Source of the DNA: Arcobacter arenosus
Lineage (GTDB): Bacteria; Campylobacterota; Campylobacteria; Campylobacterales; Arcobacteraceae
Reading direction: 5' to 3'
DNA: 64,000 nucleotides
NCBI RefSeq assembly: GCF_005771535.1
Contig: NZ_VANU01000001.1
Location: 186,001-250,000 of the forward strand
Made by a program: the position numbers and the translations under genes. Positions 27,041 through 36,191 of the stretch are shown here, piece after piece. Numbering within the stretch: position 1 is the stretch's first letter; each line of letters starts with the position of its first letter. The notes below the pieces were generated by a model. That model saw only the letters and a program-made list of their open reading frames with translations. It was not told the DNA's origin and made no database searches.

Positions 27041-29617
27041 TTATAAATTTTCAGTTAAATTTTCATCAATCTTTTTAATATCAAGTAACATCGCAACTTG
27101 TGATTCTCCAAAATCATTTATATCAACTAAACTTTTTATTAATGTTCCTGAACCTAAAAAGTGACTTTCAATATTTTGTATTGAAGATCTTTGAACAACT
27201 GAAATACTTTCAAGGGAAGAAACTAAAATTCCAACACAATGTCCTTTATTATCTTTATCGTACTCAAAAAGAATAATATTATCTACTTCATTGTCTTTTA
27301 TCTCTTCATTTAAAAAATCTCTTATATCAAGTACTGAGATTAATCTTTCTTTGTGTAAAACCATCCCTTTAAAGTGGTTTTTCTTGTCCATTTCTATTGA
27401 TTCTTGTAATTGTTCAATTCCTACAGATTCAATTACATTTGATGCTTCAACTGCTAAAAATTTATTTCCTAAATAAAATGTTGCAAGTTCTACACTGTTT
27501 TCATCAAACTTTTTATTTGTGTTTTTATTTAAAAACTTCTCTGTACTGCTTTCTTTGTAAATTAATTTGTCTTTCTTCTCACCTATATAAATAAAAACAA
27601 AAGATAAAACATCGTTTTTATATTTATCATTACTACTTTTATATTCCCTATAACCACTTGAGCATCTAACTCCAATAGCATAGTATTTACCATTTCTTTC
27701 TATAATTTCACTTAGTTTTTCACCATTTTTAAGTTCAAAAAATTTATCTTCAATTTCAAGTCTTGAACCAACTTCATATTTTTCACTTGTTGTTGAGATA
27801 ATTGTTTTATCTCTATTTGTAAAAAAGGCATAAACTCCATCGTTTTTTGTAGGCAAACAATCTTCAAGCATTGCTTTAAATTGTGGTTTTGAATCAAATA
27901 CAATGGCTATTCCACCATTTATTATTGAATCATCCTTAGATGACCTAATTGCAGCACAATAAACATAGGTTGACTCATTATTGTATAGATTTGTTTTTTC
28001 AAATTTTGAAACACAATACTCTTGTGTATCTTGTAATTTAAAAGTATCACCAACCCAATTTTGAGACAGTACTTTCCCAACAAGATGTTTTTCATTATCA
28101 TTTGATACAGCTATAATCTTCCCATCTTTATCAAATACTATTAAATTTGTGTATACTGTATATAAGTCATTGATATATTTTAAAATTGAAGAGATTTCTT
28201 TTTCATTATAAGCTAAAGAAGAAGGCTCATCAAACATCTCTCTAAAAGATGATGTTAAAGCCCACCATCTACAATCATTTGCTCTTTCATAAAGATTTCT
28301 ATCCATAATATCAATAGCCAAAGATGATAGAAACTCACTATCTTTTAAAATTGAACTTATAATAGTTTTATTTAAATTATTTAAAGAGGAATTTGCCTTT
28401 GTACCAGTTATTCCAATCTCATTTAAAAGTGATTTAGAGAATCCTCTATTTGAAGAGTTTAATTTACTTTGAGCAATATTACCATTCCAAATTACACGAC
28501 TTAGATTATCTTGAATAGTTTTACTTTTATTAAATACCTCTTTTAAATCTTTTGAGAAATGGTTTTCATTTTCCATCATTGAATCAATAACTTTTTTATC
28601 ATAATTTACGTCATTTAATACATCACTTAAAAAAGCATATTCTAAAGGAATCATTATATGACCATACCAATTTAAACCCATAAAACCTTGATATCCTTTG
28701 GTTTCACAACTTTTTGCTATATAATCTCTACCTTGAAAAGTTATAATTTTATAAGTTTCATCTTTTACAATAGGTACTTTTACATCCCATGGGATATGAT
28801 TTCTATCACTTGAAGCTATAACATAACCATTTTCATCTAATAAAACTAGACACTCTTTATTTGAAGGGTCAATTAGATTATCAAAGACACCTCTCATCTC
28901 ATCAATAAATTTAAAACATAAACATAAAACACCCATTGTCGTAGAGTTTGGGTCATTGTTTTCTGTAACTTTATAAGAATATACTAATGACCTATTTAAT
29001 TTTGGTAAAAAGTCATGGGACTGATAAGTTTCTACATACTCATCACTAGTATTAACAACTTTATCAATAAATTTTTTATCAATAAAATCACCAGAAGTAT
29101 TTTCATCTAACCTAGCTAAAATTCTTCCATTTCTATCTGCTAGGACAATGTCAAAATAAACAGAATACTTATCAACATATTCTTGAAATCTATTTTTTAT
29201 TTTATCTTTTAAACCTTTGCTATCATCATTATACTTTGAAACATAGTTTTTAATAAAATATCTAATATCATCATCAGTTGCAAGAAAACCAATATCAGCT
29301 GTTCTTTCAAAAAGATTTCTTATAACAATATCAATTGCAACTTGTGCTTTAAAATTCATTTCAGCAGTTACTTTTTTGATTGTTTCTTCACTTAAATGGT
29401 TTAATAAAGTTGAAGTAAGATTTAAAAAGTTTTCTTTTGTTTTCCCTATATCAATATTTATATCTCCTAATTGTCCTAAAAGTGCATAGATATCCCAAGA
29501 TGAACTTAAAGTTCCTAACTCTTCTCTATATTTTTCAACATCTTCAATATATTTTATTATGGGATAGAGCTCTTTTTTTACATTTATACCTTTATAATTG
29601 ATTAGATTTTTTGACAT
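27041..29617 (-). CDS. Soluble tandem-sensor protein fused to CheW
   Basis: 858 residues. No convincing membrane helix. Two similar sensor modules are seen: the first around 95-330 (FERTADIGFLATDDDIR, then VDKYSVYFDIVLADRNGRILAR), the second around 440-660 (YERANDCRWWALTSSFRE, then NDLYTVYTNLIVFDKDGKIIAV), both Cache/PAS-like. The C-terminal 155 residues (from FYLGNKFLAVEASNVIESVG to AMLLDIKK) form a CheW domain, which couples receptors to CheA. So a cytoplasmic sensor may plug straight into the chemotaxis array. Start at 29617 since AAGGATGTTT gives good spacing there, not to the ATG six bases upstream. Confidence 0.8.
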   Translation of the reverse strand: MSKNLINYKGINVKKELYPIIKYIEDVEKYREELGTLSSSWDIYALLGQLGDINIDIGKTKENFLNLTSTLLNHLSEETIKKVTAEMNFKAQVAIDIVIRNLFERTADIGFLATDDDIRYFIKNYVSKYNDDSKGLKDKIKNRFQEYVDKYSVYFDIVLADRNGRILARLDENTSGDFIDKKFIDKVVNTSDEYVETYQSHDFLPKLNRSLVYSYKVTENNDPNSTTMGVLCLCFKFIDEMRGVFDNLIDPSNKECLVLLDENGYVIASSDRNHIPWDVKVPIVKDETYKIITFQGRDYIAKSCETKGYQGFMGLNWYGHIMIPLEYAFLSDVLNDVNYDKKVIDSMMENENHFSKDLKEVFNKSKTIQDNLSRVIWNGNIAQSKLNSSNRGFSKSLLNEIGITGTKANSSLNNLNKTIISSILKDSEFLSSLAIDIMDRNLYERANDCRWWALTSSFREMFDEPSSLAYNEKEISSILKYINDLYTVYTNLIVFDKDGKIIAVSNDNEKHLVGKVLSQNWVGDTFKLQDTQEYCVSKFEKTNLYNNESTYVYCAAIRSSKDDSIINGGIAIVFDSKPQFKAMLEDCLPTKNDGVYAFFTNRDKTIISTTSEKYEVGSRLEIEDKFFELKNGEKLSEIIERNGKYYAIGVRCSSGYREYKSSNDKYKNDVLSFVFIYIGEKKDKLIYKESSTEKFLNKNTNKKFDENSVELATFYLGNKFLAVEASNVIESVGIEQLQESIEMDKKNHFKGMVLHKERLISVLDIRDFLNEEIKDNEVDNIILFEYDKDNKGHCVGILVSSLESISVVQRSSIQNIESHFLGSGTLIKSLVDINDFGESQVAMLLDIKKIDENLTENL

Positions 29618-29658
29618 AAACATCCTTCATTTTTGATAGTATAATGATACTACATATC

Positions 29659-29689
29659 AAAAAAAAAGCTTTTATACAACTGTATAAAA
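29659..29689 (-). terminator. Terminator of the aspS-ZnuA-like unit
   Basis: On the minus strand, stem TTTTATAC / GTATAAAA with a four-base loop, then G-C and a run of nine T. It follows the stop of the ZnuA-like gene by about 50 bases. Confidence 0.7.
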
Positions 29690-29738
29690 AATCTACTTTT
29701 CAAATAAATAATTTTTTCTTATGATTAAAAAAGGGATT

Positions 29739-30536
29739 TTATAAAGTAGTTAATCTTCTAACTAATGCATAAATTGATATTTTCCAATTTCTTTCAAAAA
29801 CATCAATTTCAATAATTTGTCCATCTATATAGTTTGCATAAGATTGTGCAATTTTATAGTTATTTCCAACATCAAGAAGAATATGTCGTAAATGCACTTG
29901 TTGAGAAAATTCTAAAAAATTTGAAACTTCATTTAAATAAATCACTCTATTTTCTTTGTGATATACATTTAATCTAAATCTTTTTGCAAAGTAATCAAGT
30001 TTTTCATTAAATACCAAAAATCCATATACTTCGGAGTTATCAATTCTTTTTTTTAAATATAAATATGTTTCGTCTAATTCTTCTAAAAATTTTTCATAAT
30101 TATCTTTGAAAAAATCTTTATTGTATTCTTGCATATTTACTAATTGTTCATAGATGTTTTTTGCATACTCTCTACAAAGAACTGGATCCATCCAAAGATA
30201 AGGATTGTCTAAACCATTTTTGGTTTTAAGTTTTGAGATATTTTTATTAAGATTAATAACTTTTATCTCTTTATTTTTAGATTTAAAAATATCAATAATC
30301 TTTTTTTCAATGGGTAAGTCAAAGGTAAAATAATATTTGCTAAAAGCTAAATCATCAAAAGTTTTCTCTTCAATTTTTGATAAGTCATAATCTTCAGAAA
30401 AAATTGTTTTAATATAAAGTTCATCGTTAGCTATTTTTTTTATAAAATATTCCTGTACAGGATAAGTAATTGTGACAGTGTCTCTACAGAATAAAAAAGT
30501 TGTAAAAAGAAGTAGTATTAAGAATATTTTTTTCAT
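29739..30536 (-). CDS. Exported ZnuA-like protein, metal site apparently degenerate
   Basis: 265 residues, signal peptide at 1-18. Distant similarity to cluster A-I metal-binding proteins (ZnuA/TroA): an N-terminal strand VTITYPVQEYFIKKIANDE, the central NPYLWMDPVLCREYAKNIYEQL, and a long backbone helix. In true ZnuA the central motif is P-H-x-W-L-D-P with a zinc His; here Tyr replaces it. No ABC ATPase or permease gene is near. It follows aspS by 17 bases and has GAGGTAGT before the ATG. May bind something other than zinc, or hand metal to another partner. Function uncertain. Confidence 0.6.
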   Translation of the reverse strand: MKKIFLILLLFTTFLFCRDTVTITYPVQEYFIKKIANDELYIKTIFSEDYDLSKIEEKTFDDLAFSKYYFTFDLPIEKKIIDIFKSKNKEIKVINLNKNISKLKTKNGLDNPYLWMDPVLCREYAKNIYEQLVNMQEYNKDFFKDNYEKFLEELDETYLYLKKRIDNSEVYGFLVFNEKLDYFAKRFRLNVYHKENRVIYLNEVSNFLEFSQQVHLRHILLDVGNNYKIAQSYANYIDGQIIEIDVFERNWKISIYALVRRLTTL

Positions 30537-30553
30537 ACTACCTCTTTTTCTAA

Positions 30554-32317
30554 TTAGATTTCTGTTTTTCTAACTCTTAGTGCAAGTTCTTTTAATTGAT
30601 CATTATCAACTTCACTTGGTGCTTGAGTTAATAAACATTGTGCTCTTTGAGTTTTAGGGAACGCAATTACATCTCTAATTGAATCAGTTCCAGCTAGTAA
30701 CATAATCATTCTATCAAAACCTAGAGCAAAACCTCCATGACTTGGAGCACCATATCTTAATGCTTCAAGTAAGAATCCAAATTTTTCATTAGCTTCTTCT
30801 TGAGAGATTCCCATAAGTTCAAATACTTTTTCTTGAATCTCTTCTTTATGAATTCTGATTGAACCACCACCTAATTCTGTACCATTTAATACTATATCAT
30901 AAGCAATTGATTCAATATCCTCTAAATCTTCAACATTATTTAAATCACATTTTTCTAAATTTGGCATTGTAAATGGGTGGTGAAGTGCTTTTGTTTTTCC
31001 ATCTTCAGTTTCAAACATTGGGAAATCAACAACCCAGATAAATTCATAAGTATCTGCAGGGATAATATCCATTTGCTCTGCAAGGTAAAGTCTAAATCTT
31101 CCCATATAATCACAAACAGTTTTTTTATCTCCAGCTCCAAAGAATACAACATCTCCAACTTCTAACTCTGTTGTTTTTACGATTGCTTCTAAATCCTCTT
31201 CTGAAAAGAATTTAGTTAAAGGACCTTTTAAACCATCCTCTTTCATTTGGAAGTAACCTAAACCTTTAGCTCCAAATTTTCTAACATAATCTTCAAAACC
31301 TTTCATCTGTCTTTTTGAGAATAGATTATCTCCATTTGGACATCTTAGTGCTTTGATTCTATTGTTTTTCTTATCTTGTGCAATTGAAGCAAAAATTTCA
31401 TTTGTAGAATTTGCAAAAATATCGATAACATCAACCATTGCCATATCGAATCTCATATCAGGTTTATCTGAACCATATTTTTCCATTGCATCTTTATATG
31501 TAATTCTTGGGAAAGTTGTTGGAACATTTTTACCACAAGCTGTGAAAGTATCATGGATTAATTTTTCAGCTACTTTAATCACATCCTCTTGGTTACAAAA
31601 ACTCATCTCAACATCTATTTGAGTAAATTCAGGTTGTCTATCTGCTCTTAAGTCTTCATCTCTAAAACATTTAGCAATTTGGAAATATTTATCAAACCCA
31701 GATACCATCAATAATTGTTTAAATAATTGTGGAGATTGTGGTAATGCATAAAATTCACCTGGATGAACTCTACTTGGAACAAGATAATCTCTAGCTCCTT
31801 CTGGAGTTGATTTTGTTAAAATTGGAGTCTCAACATCTAAAAATCCTAAATCATTTAGGCAATTTCTAACTGCAATATTTGCTGTACTTCTTAATTTAAA
31901 AATATCAAGAGATCTTTTTGTTCTTAATTCTAAAAATCTATTTCTTAATCTAATCTCTTCATTAACTTTTTCATCACCTAATTCAAAAGGCATAGGTTTT
32001 GATTTGTTTTCAATAACTAACTTTTCAACTACAATTTCGATTTTTCCAGTGATAAGATTTGGATTTTCTAAACCTTCACCTCTAGCTCTTACTTTACCTG
32101 TTGCAATTAAAACAAACTCATCTCTTACACTGTCAGCTACTTCCCATGCATCTTTATTATCTGCTGGGTCACAAACTAGTTGAACTAAACCACCTCTATC
32201 TCTTAAATCAATAAAAATAATTCCACCGTGGTCTCTTCTACTATTTACCCATCCAGCTACTGTTACAATTTCGTCAATGTTTTTTTCTGTTACTTCTGTA
32301 CAATAATGCGTTCTCAA
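30554..32317 (-). CDS. aspS: Aspartyl-tRNA synthetase
   Basis: 587 residues, full length bacterial class II synthetase. N-terminal OB-fold anticodon domain ([26 protein letters not shown]), the catalytic core with motif 2 ([21 protein letters not shown]) and motif 3 ([16 protein letters not shown]), plus the bacterial GAD insert at about 290-420. Charges tRNA-Asp. In Campylobacterota, as in other bacteria lacking AsnRS, it can be non-discriminating and also charge tRNA-Asn; the sequence alone does not settle this. Start is TTG with GGAG before it. Same transcript as the ZnuA-like gene. Confidence 0.97.
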   Translation of the reverse strand: MRTHYCTEVTEKNIDEIVTVAGWVNSRRDHGGIIFIDLRDRGGLVQLVCDPADNKDAWEVADSVRDEFVLIATGKVRARGEGLENPNLITGKIEIVVEKLVIENKSKPMPFELGDEKVNEEIRLRNRFLELRTKRSLDIFKLRSTANIAVRNCLNDLGFLDVETPILTKSTPEGARDYLVPSRVHPGEFYALPQSPQLFKQLLMVSGFDKYFQIAKCFRDEDLRADRQPEFTQIDVEMSFCNQEDVIKVAEKLIHDTFTACGKNVPTTFPRITYKDAMEKYGSDKPDMRFDMAMVDVIDIFANSTNEIFASIAQDKKNNRIKALRCPNGDNLFSKRQMKGFEDYVRKFGAKGLGYFQMKEDGLKGPLTKFFSEEDLEAIVKTTELEVGDVVFFGAGDKKTVCDYMGRFRLYLAEQMDIIPADTYEFIWVVDFPMFETEDGKTKALHHPFTMPNLEKCDLNNVEDLEDIESIAYDIVLNGTELGGGSIRIHKEEIQEKVFELMGISQEEANEKFGFLLEALRYGAPSHGGFALGFDRMIMLLAGTDSIRDVIAFPKTQRAQCLLTQAPSEVDNDQLKELALRVRKTEI

Positions 32318-32374
32318 ATCTGACTCCGTCTATATATCTTTTTTTAATAATTCGCGATTATATCTAAATCTTAC

Positions 32375-33547
32375 TTAATTAAGTTCCATTTTAGAAAAGC
32401 CATATGGCGTTGTTCCATATAATGTAGATTTATAATCTGCTTGATTCTCAATTACTTTTGTTTTTATAATCTCTTTTTTTAACTCTTTATCATTTTCATT
32501 TTTTTCTTCCATAATTATAAAACTATTACTTTTTTCCTCTTGTTTATTTTGAGAATACAATAAATAGTTTGCTCCAACTAAAGATGAATAATCAACCCAA
32601 TTATAAGTTACATCACCCCCAAGAAGTTTTGTATACTCTTCAAGAAAACTATCAACATTTTCGATTGAACTTACAACAAAAAAGTTTTCTCTATCTCTTT
32701 CTTGAGTTAGTTTTATCAAAAGTGGATTATAGTTTAACTGTGTTGATAAAACTTTTATAGGATTAACTTCAAAGGCTGTAAGTTGAGAAAGGATAATTGA
32801 AGTTTTTACAATTGGAGTATTAACAATAATTGTATTTCCTACAATTCTTTCATCTTCCATAATATACTTATATCTATTATTAGCCCTTTCTATCTCTTTA
32901 ATTATCCCTGGATTTGAAAATATTTGTTCATATGATTCTTTTAATTTATTTCCAAGATACGACTTAACGTAAAACATTGTATTTCTATTACTTGATAAAG
33001 TTTCTAATACCTGTAATTGTTCTTCATATGAAATTCCACCAAAAATAAAATTTGATTTTTGAGTTTTAACTTCAGATTTATTAATTAAAGGAAAGTAAAA
33101 ATTAGCAAAAGAGCTATCACTATCTAAATTTAAAGTATTAAAACCATTAGATGTAAACATTGCAATAACTTTTGAAAAACCACCCTCTTTTAAAAAATTT
33201 AATTGTTCAAGAATATTTTCTGGATTTTCATCATAAGTATCAAATGTTTCAATCACAAAAGGCTTGTCATTGTAAATTAAAAAAGCAGAAATTGTACTAA
33301 TTGTACTTTTTGCATATTTTCCTACTATTCTTGAAGGATATAAAATAGCAATTTTATTTATGCCATTATCTTCAATAATTGTATTCTCTTTTACCCTTTG
33401 ATACATTGAATTTTGATTTGATTCATTTTGAATTAAAACAAACTCTTCTTTTTTTGTTTGAACAGGTTTTTTATCAATAACAACCTCTTTAGGTGCACAA
33501 CCAATAAAAACAAAAAATGCTACTAATATTAATATTATATTTTTCAA
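32375..33547 (-). CDS. Lipoprotein with periplasmic-binding (LpoA-like) fold
   Basis: 390 residues. Lipobox VFIGC gives a lipidated Cys17. After a lysine-rich linker, the pattern NKIAILYPSRIVGKYAKSTISTISAFLIYN and the later FSKVIAMFTSN, NFIFGGISYEEQLQVL, TMFYVKSYLGNKLKESY are those of a type 1 periplasmic-binding protein. LpoA (LppC), which activates a penicillin-binding protein, has a similar C-terminal fold, so a role in peptidoglycan or a solute sensor is possible. No close family was recognised. Overlaps the UDG gene by four bases, so translated with it. Confidence 0.68.
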   Translation of the reverse strand: MKNIILILVAFFVFIGCAPKEVVIDKKPVQTKKEEFVLIQNESNQNSMYQRVKENTIIEDNGINKIAILYPSRIVGKYAKSTISTISAFLIYNDKPFVIETFDTYDENPENILEQLNFLKEGGFSKVIAMFTSNGFNTLNLDSDSSFANFYFPLINKSEVKTQKSNFIFGGISYEEQLQVLETLSSNRNTMFYVKSYLGNKLKESYEQIFSNPGIIKEIERANNRYKYIMEDERIVGNTIIVNTPIVKTSIILSQLTAFEVNPIKVLSTQLNYNPLLIKLTQERDRENFFVVSSIENVDSFLEEYTKLLGGDVTYNWVDYSSLVGANYLLYSQNKQEEKSNSFIIMEEKNENDKELKKEIIKTKVIENQADYKSTLYGTTPYGFSKMELN

Positions 33548-34212
33548 TTTAACTCCAAAATAGATTTAATTTTAAGCATATCATGAAAGGCTTCTTTTTT
33601 TGAAGAAGGATTTCTTAAAAGATATGAAACACTATGAGTTGGCAAAACATCATACTCATTGAACTTTGTCATTTGACCTCTAATTTTTAAAAATGAACTA
33701 CTAGTATCATTACACAGATATTGATATGTTTTTTCACCTAAAAGAACAATCAACTTAGGTTTTATAATATCAATTTGTTTATATAAATATGAATTACAAC
33801 TGTTAAAACATGCCGGTGTTATACTATCTAAACTTTTACATTTAGTTAAAGTAGTTATAAATACATCCTCTTTTTTTAATAGTAATACATTTTCAATCAT
33901 TTTGGCTAAGGTTTCACCCGTTTTTCCAACAAAAAAACTTTTTAATTCATCTTCACTTGCAGTTGGTTCATCTGCAATAAACATAATTTGGGCATTGGGA
34001 TTTCCCTGACCACATAAAACATTTCTTCTTGATTTTGATAATTCACATAAATAACAGTTTTCCATAATTAAATTTAACTCATTCAGATTATTAGGCAAAC
34101 TGTTTCCATTTACATCAAAATTTGAAATTGTAACTGTTTCATGATAGTTATAACCAATTGTTTTTAGAAAATTTAGTTGGTGTAAAATTTTATTTTTAAC
34201 TGTTTTTGTCAT
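33544..34212 (-). CDS. Uracil-DNA glycosylase family 4-like, Fe-S
   Basis: 222 residues from the ATG at 34212; a longer frame would reach into the operator region of the opposite gene. Family 4/5 UDG marks: CYLCELSKSRRNVLCG (CxxC of the 4Fe-4S site), IADEPTASEDELKSFFVGKTGETL in place of GExPGxxED, ACFNSCNSYL (further cluster cysteines), IVLLGEKTYQYL and the closing PTHSVSYLLRNP motif. Removes uracil from DNA. Ribosome site is poor. Head of a unit with the LpoA-like lipoprotein and perhaps aspS. Confidence 0.82.
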   Translation of the reverse strand: MTKTVKNKILHQLNFLKTIGYNYHETVTISNFDVNGNSLPNNLNELNLIMENCYLCELSKSRRNVLCGQGNPNAQIMFIADEPTASEDELKSFFVGKTGETLAKMIENVLLLKKEDVFITTLTKCKSLDSITPACFNSCNSYLYKQIDIIKPKLIVLLGEKTYQYLCNDTSSSFLKIRGQMTKFNEYDVLPTHSVSYLLRNPSSKKEAFHDMLKIKSILELN

Positions 34213-34246
34213 AATGAATTTTACAAAAAAACTTCTTTTGTATATA

Positions 34247-34311
34247 TTTGTTCCATTGTTTTGAACAAAACTAATAAATATATTGACTTTTGTTCCATTA
34301 TATTGTACGAT
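34247..34311 (+). promoter_or_regulatory. Promoter and operator-like repeats of the small HTH gene
   Basis: A -35 TTGACT (34283-34288), spacer 17 and -10 TACGAT (34306-34311) point to the small HTH gene. TTTTGTTCCATTA (34288-34300) fills the spacer. A copy TTTGTTCCATTG begins at 34247, and its TTGTTC is mirrored by GAACAA at 34263-34268. This gives one inverted pair plus one half-site, over the region between two divergent genes, as expected for an autorepressor. Confidence 0.55.
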
Positions 34312-34332
34312 ACCATTCACATAAGGATTATA

Positions 34333-34545
34333 ATGGGTATACCAAGTTTTAGAAAATTAGAAGAAGATTTAGATGTAAATAAAACAACCTTGCATAACTG
34401 GAAAAAGAATAGGCCAAAATTGTATGAGTTTATTATAAAATCCTATGAAGATAAAGAGTTATTAAAAAAACATTTAGATTTTATGATTGAACAAAAAAAG
34501 TTTATTGAAGAAGAGATTAATATAACAAAAAGAACAATTAAGTAA
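34333..34545 (+). CDS. Small helix-turn-helix protein
   Basis: 70 residues from the ATG at 34333 (AAGGATTATA before it; the frame is open 24 codons further up but that part holds the promoter). The N-terminal half FRKLEEDLDVNKTTLHNWKKNRPKLYEFI reads as a helix-turn-helix in which DVNKTTLHNWK is the recognition helix; the rest is a charged helix (LLKKHLDFMIEQKKFIEEE). Similar small proteins occur as phage-like or autoregulated DNA-binding factors. Repeats in its own promoter fit autorepression (inference). Followed by a GC-loop hairpin. Confidence 0.65.
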   Translation: MGIPSFRKLEEDLDVNKTTLHNWKKNRPKLYEFIIKSYEDKELLKKHLDFMIEQKKFIEEEINITKRTIK

Positions 34546-34551
34546 ATAGTT

Positions 34552-34607
34552 CTATGAAGACTTATTTGTAAATTCACGCGCGGCAGAATTTCATTTAGTC
34601 TTCATAG
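34552..34607 (+). ncRNA. Long hairpin with GC-rich loop, candidate structured RNA
   Basis: Outer arms CTATGAAGACT (34552-34562) and its exact complement AGTCTTCATAG (34597-34607), inner arms AAATTC / GAATTT, and an exposed loop ACGCGCGGCA, which stands out in AT-rich DNA. There is no T run, so it is not a simple terminator. It lies between the end of the small HTH gene and the end of the diguanylate cyclase gene. RNA role is inference. Confidence 0.4.
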
Positions 34608-34616
34608 TTGTGTTTA

Positions 34617-35867
34617 TTATAATACTTCATTATTATCAAGTATTATTTTATTTCTTCCTAAACCTTTTGCTTTATACAAAAGTTTATCAGCAAAATTCAA
34701 GGTCTCATCAAAATTATTATAATTTATTCTAAGGGCAACACCTGCTGAAAATTTTACTTCAATTTTATTTTCTCTATATATAAACTTATTGCTTGAGATA
34801 ATATTTTTGACTCTTTTTAGGTAATTTGTTACATCAAATAAACAATTATAATGAATTATTGCAACAAACTCTTCACCACCATATCTACAAATAATATCTT
34901 CATTTCTAGTTAATCTATTTAAGATTGAAGCAAAGGTGTAAAGTACACTATCACCGCAATCATGGCCATATTTATCATTTATTTTTTTAAAATGATCAAT
35001 ATCAAAAAATACAACGGCATATTTTGCATCAAAAACATTATATTCGTTATCAGCTCTTTTACTCTCTTGGGCAAAGGCTCTTCTAGTTAAAACACCAGTT
35101 AGATAATCAATTGATTTTTCCTCTTCTGCTTTATCTAGACTACATTTTAAATTTTCAATTTGATCATATAAATCATTAGTATCTTTTTGTGAATTAATAA
35201 TTGATTCATTATTTACTTTTAGTTTATTTTCAATCTCATCAATATTATTAATCAATTTTTTATGTAATAAACTAATTTGCTTAGCTGAAGAATCAGATAA
35301 ATCCAAATTCTTTATTTCATTTTTTATTTCAATAATTTTATCAAGTGTAATATTTGTTTCATTAACAGTTTTTGTAAATATATCAACTAAAAATCTAATA
35401 AGTTTTTTTATATCTTCATTTTTTTCGTTGTAAATATTTTTATCATCTTTTATTCTAAGATTTGTTAATTCACGTAGTCTTCTAAGATTATCAATATTTA
35501 TTAATTGATTTGGATTATTTGATATCTCTTCACAAAATTTATCAATATCGTTTTTAATATCTTTTGATAATGATGGTGTCATAAAATGAGATAAATCTTT
35601 TAAAAAAAGTTTTACCTGTTGGCTATTTATTCTTTTAATTAAAATCTCTGAAATCTCTTTAAAAGTAACATTCTCATTAATTGATTTTTTTTCTATTTTA
35701 CATAAGTTATTTTTTATTGAATCTAATTGTTGTTTTTCTTCAAAAAATATATTTTGTTGTGTTGAAAGTTTAAAGAATTCCCTTTCATAATTTTCAGGGC
35801 TAAATACTTTATTTTGTTGTTTTAAATTCTCTAAAGTTTGTTTTGAAAGTAGTTCTATGTTTTCCAT
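34617..35867 (-). CDS. Diguanylate cyclase (GGDEF) with N-terminal coiled coil
   Basis: 416 residues. The first 240 are helical and rich in Asn, Lys and Glu (coiled-coil), without membrane helices, so the enzyme is cytoplasmic. The GGDEF domain spans about 250-415: DYLTGVLTRRAFAQE, FFDIDHFKKINDKYGHDCGDSVL (metal Asp and substrate site) and ICRYGGEEFVAII, where GGEEF is an active-type signature. It should make cyclic di-GMP from two GTP. No EAL domain. A -10 TATAAT with a -35 TTGTCT, 16 bp apart, lies just upstream and overlaps the terminator of the ribosomal operon. ATG at 35867 or GTG four codons before are both possible. Confidence 0.88.
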   Translation of the reverse strand: MENIELLSKQTLENLKQQNKVFSPENYEREFFKLSTQQNIFFEEKQQLDSIKNNLCKIEKKSINENVTFKEISEILIKRINSQQVKLFLKDLSHFMTPSLSKDIKNDIDKFCEEISNNPNQLINIDNLRRLRELTNLRIKDDKNIYNEKNEDIKKLIRFLVDIFTKTVNETNITLDKIIEIKNEIKNLDLSDSSAKQISLLHKKLINNIDEIENKLKVNNESIINSQKDTNDLYDQIENLKCSLDKAEEEKSIDYLTGVLTRRAFAQESKRADNEYNVFDAKYAVVFFDIDHFKKINDKYGHDCGDSVLYTFASILNRLTRNEDIICRYGGEEFVAIIHYNCLFDVTNYLKRVKNIISSNKFIYRENKIEVKFSAGVALRINYNNFDETLNFADKLLYKAKGLGRNKIILDNNEVL

Positions 35868-35896
35868 TATAATATGCACTTAATAAATTTTTACAT

Positions 35897-35924
35897 ATTA
35901 TAACACAAAAGAATATAGAGACAA
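35897..35924 (-). promoter_or_regulatory. Promoter of the diguanylate cyclase gene
   Basis: On the minus strand TTGTCT (35919-35924) is followed after 16 bases by TATAAT (35897-35902). The -35 lies in one arm of the infA terminator hairpin. Confidence 0.5.
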
Positions 35925-35953
35925 TAAAAATAATCTATATTTATATTGTCTCT
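35917..35953 (-). terminator. Hairpin after infA, end of the S10-spc operon
   Basis: Perfect 10-bp arms AGAGACAATA and TATTGTCTCT with four further pairs after two mismatches. It lies six bases past the infA stop. The T run that would follow is broken (ATATTCTTTT), so read-through into the cyclase gene may happen. Confidence 0.6.
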
Positions 35954-35958
35954 AATTG

Positions 35959-36177
35959 TTATTTATATCTATGTGTAATTCTTCCCTTATCTAAAGAATA
36001 AGGAGTTATTTCAACTTTTACCTTATCTCCAGGTAAGATCTTAATATAGTGCATTCTCATTTTTCCTGAAATATGACACAATACAACATGTCCATTATCT
36101 AGTTCAACCCTAAACATAGCATTTGGTAAAGCTTCAATCACTTTTCCATCAATTACTATTACATCATCTTTTGCCAC
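35959..36177 (-). CDS. infA: Translation initiation factor IF-1
   Basis: 72 residues, a single OB-fold: [22 protein letters not shown], then [17 protein letters not shown] and [13 protein letters not shown], which is close to IF-1 everywhere. Binds the A site of the 30S subunit during initiation. Start is GTG with AGGAGACAAA before it. Last gene of the S10-spc operon; 14 bases after map. Confidence 0.97.
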   Translation of the reverse strand: MAKDDVIVIDGKVIEALPNAMFRVELDNGHVVLCHISGKMRMHYIKILPGDKVKVEITPYSLDKGRITHRYK

Positions 36178-36191
36178 TTTGTCTCCTAAGT

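Noticed and set aside
34213-34320. Extra 36 N-terminal codons of the uracil-DNA glycosylase frame
   Set aside because: They fall in the operator/promoter area of the opposite gene and show no similarity to the family.
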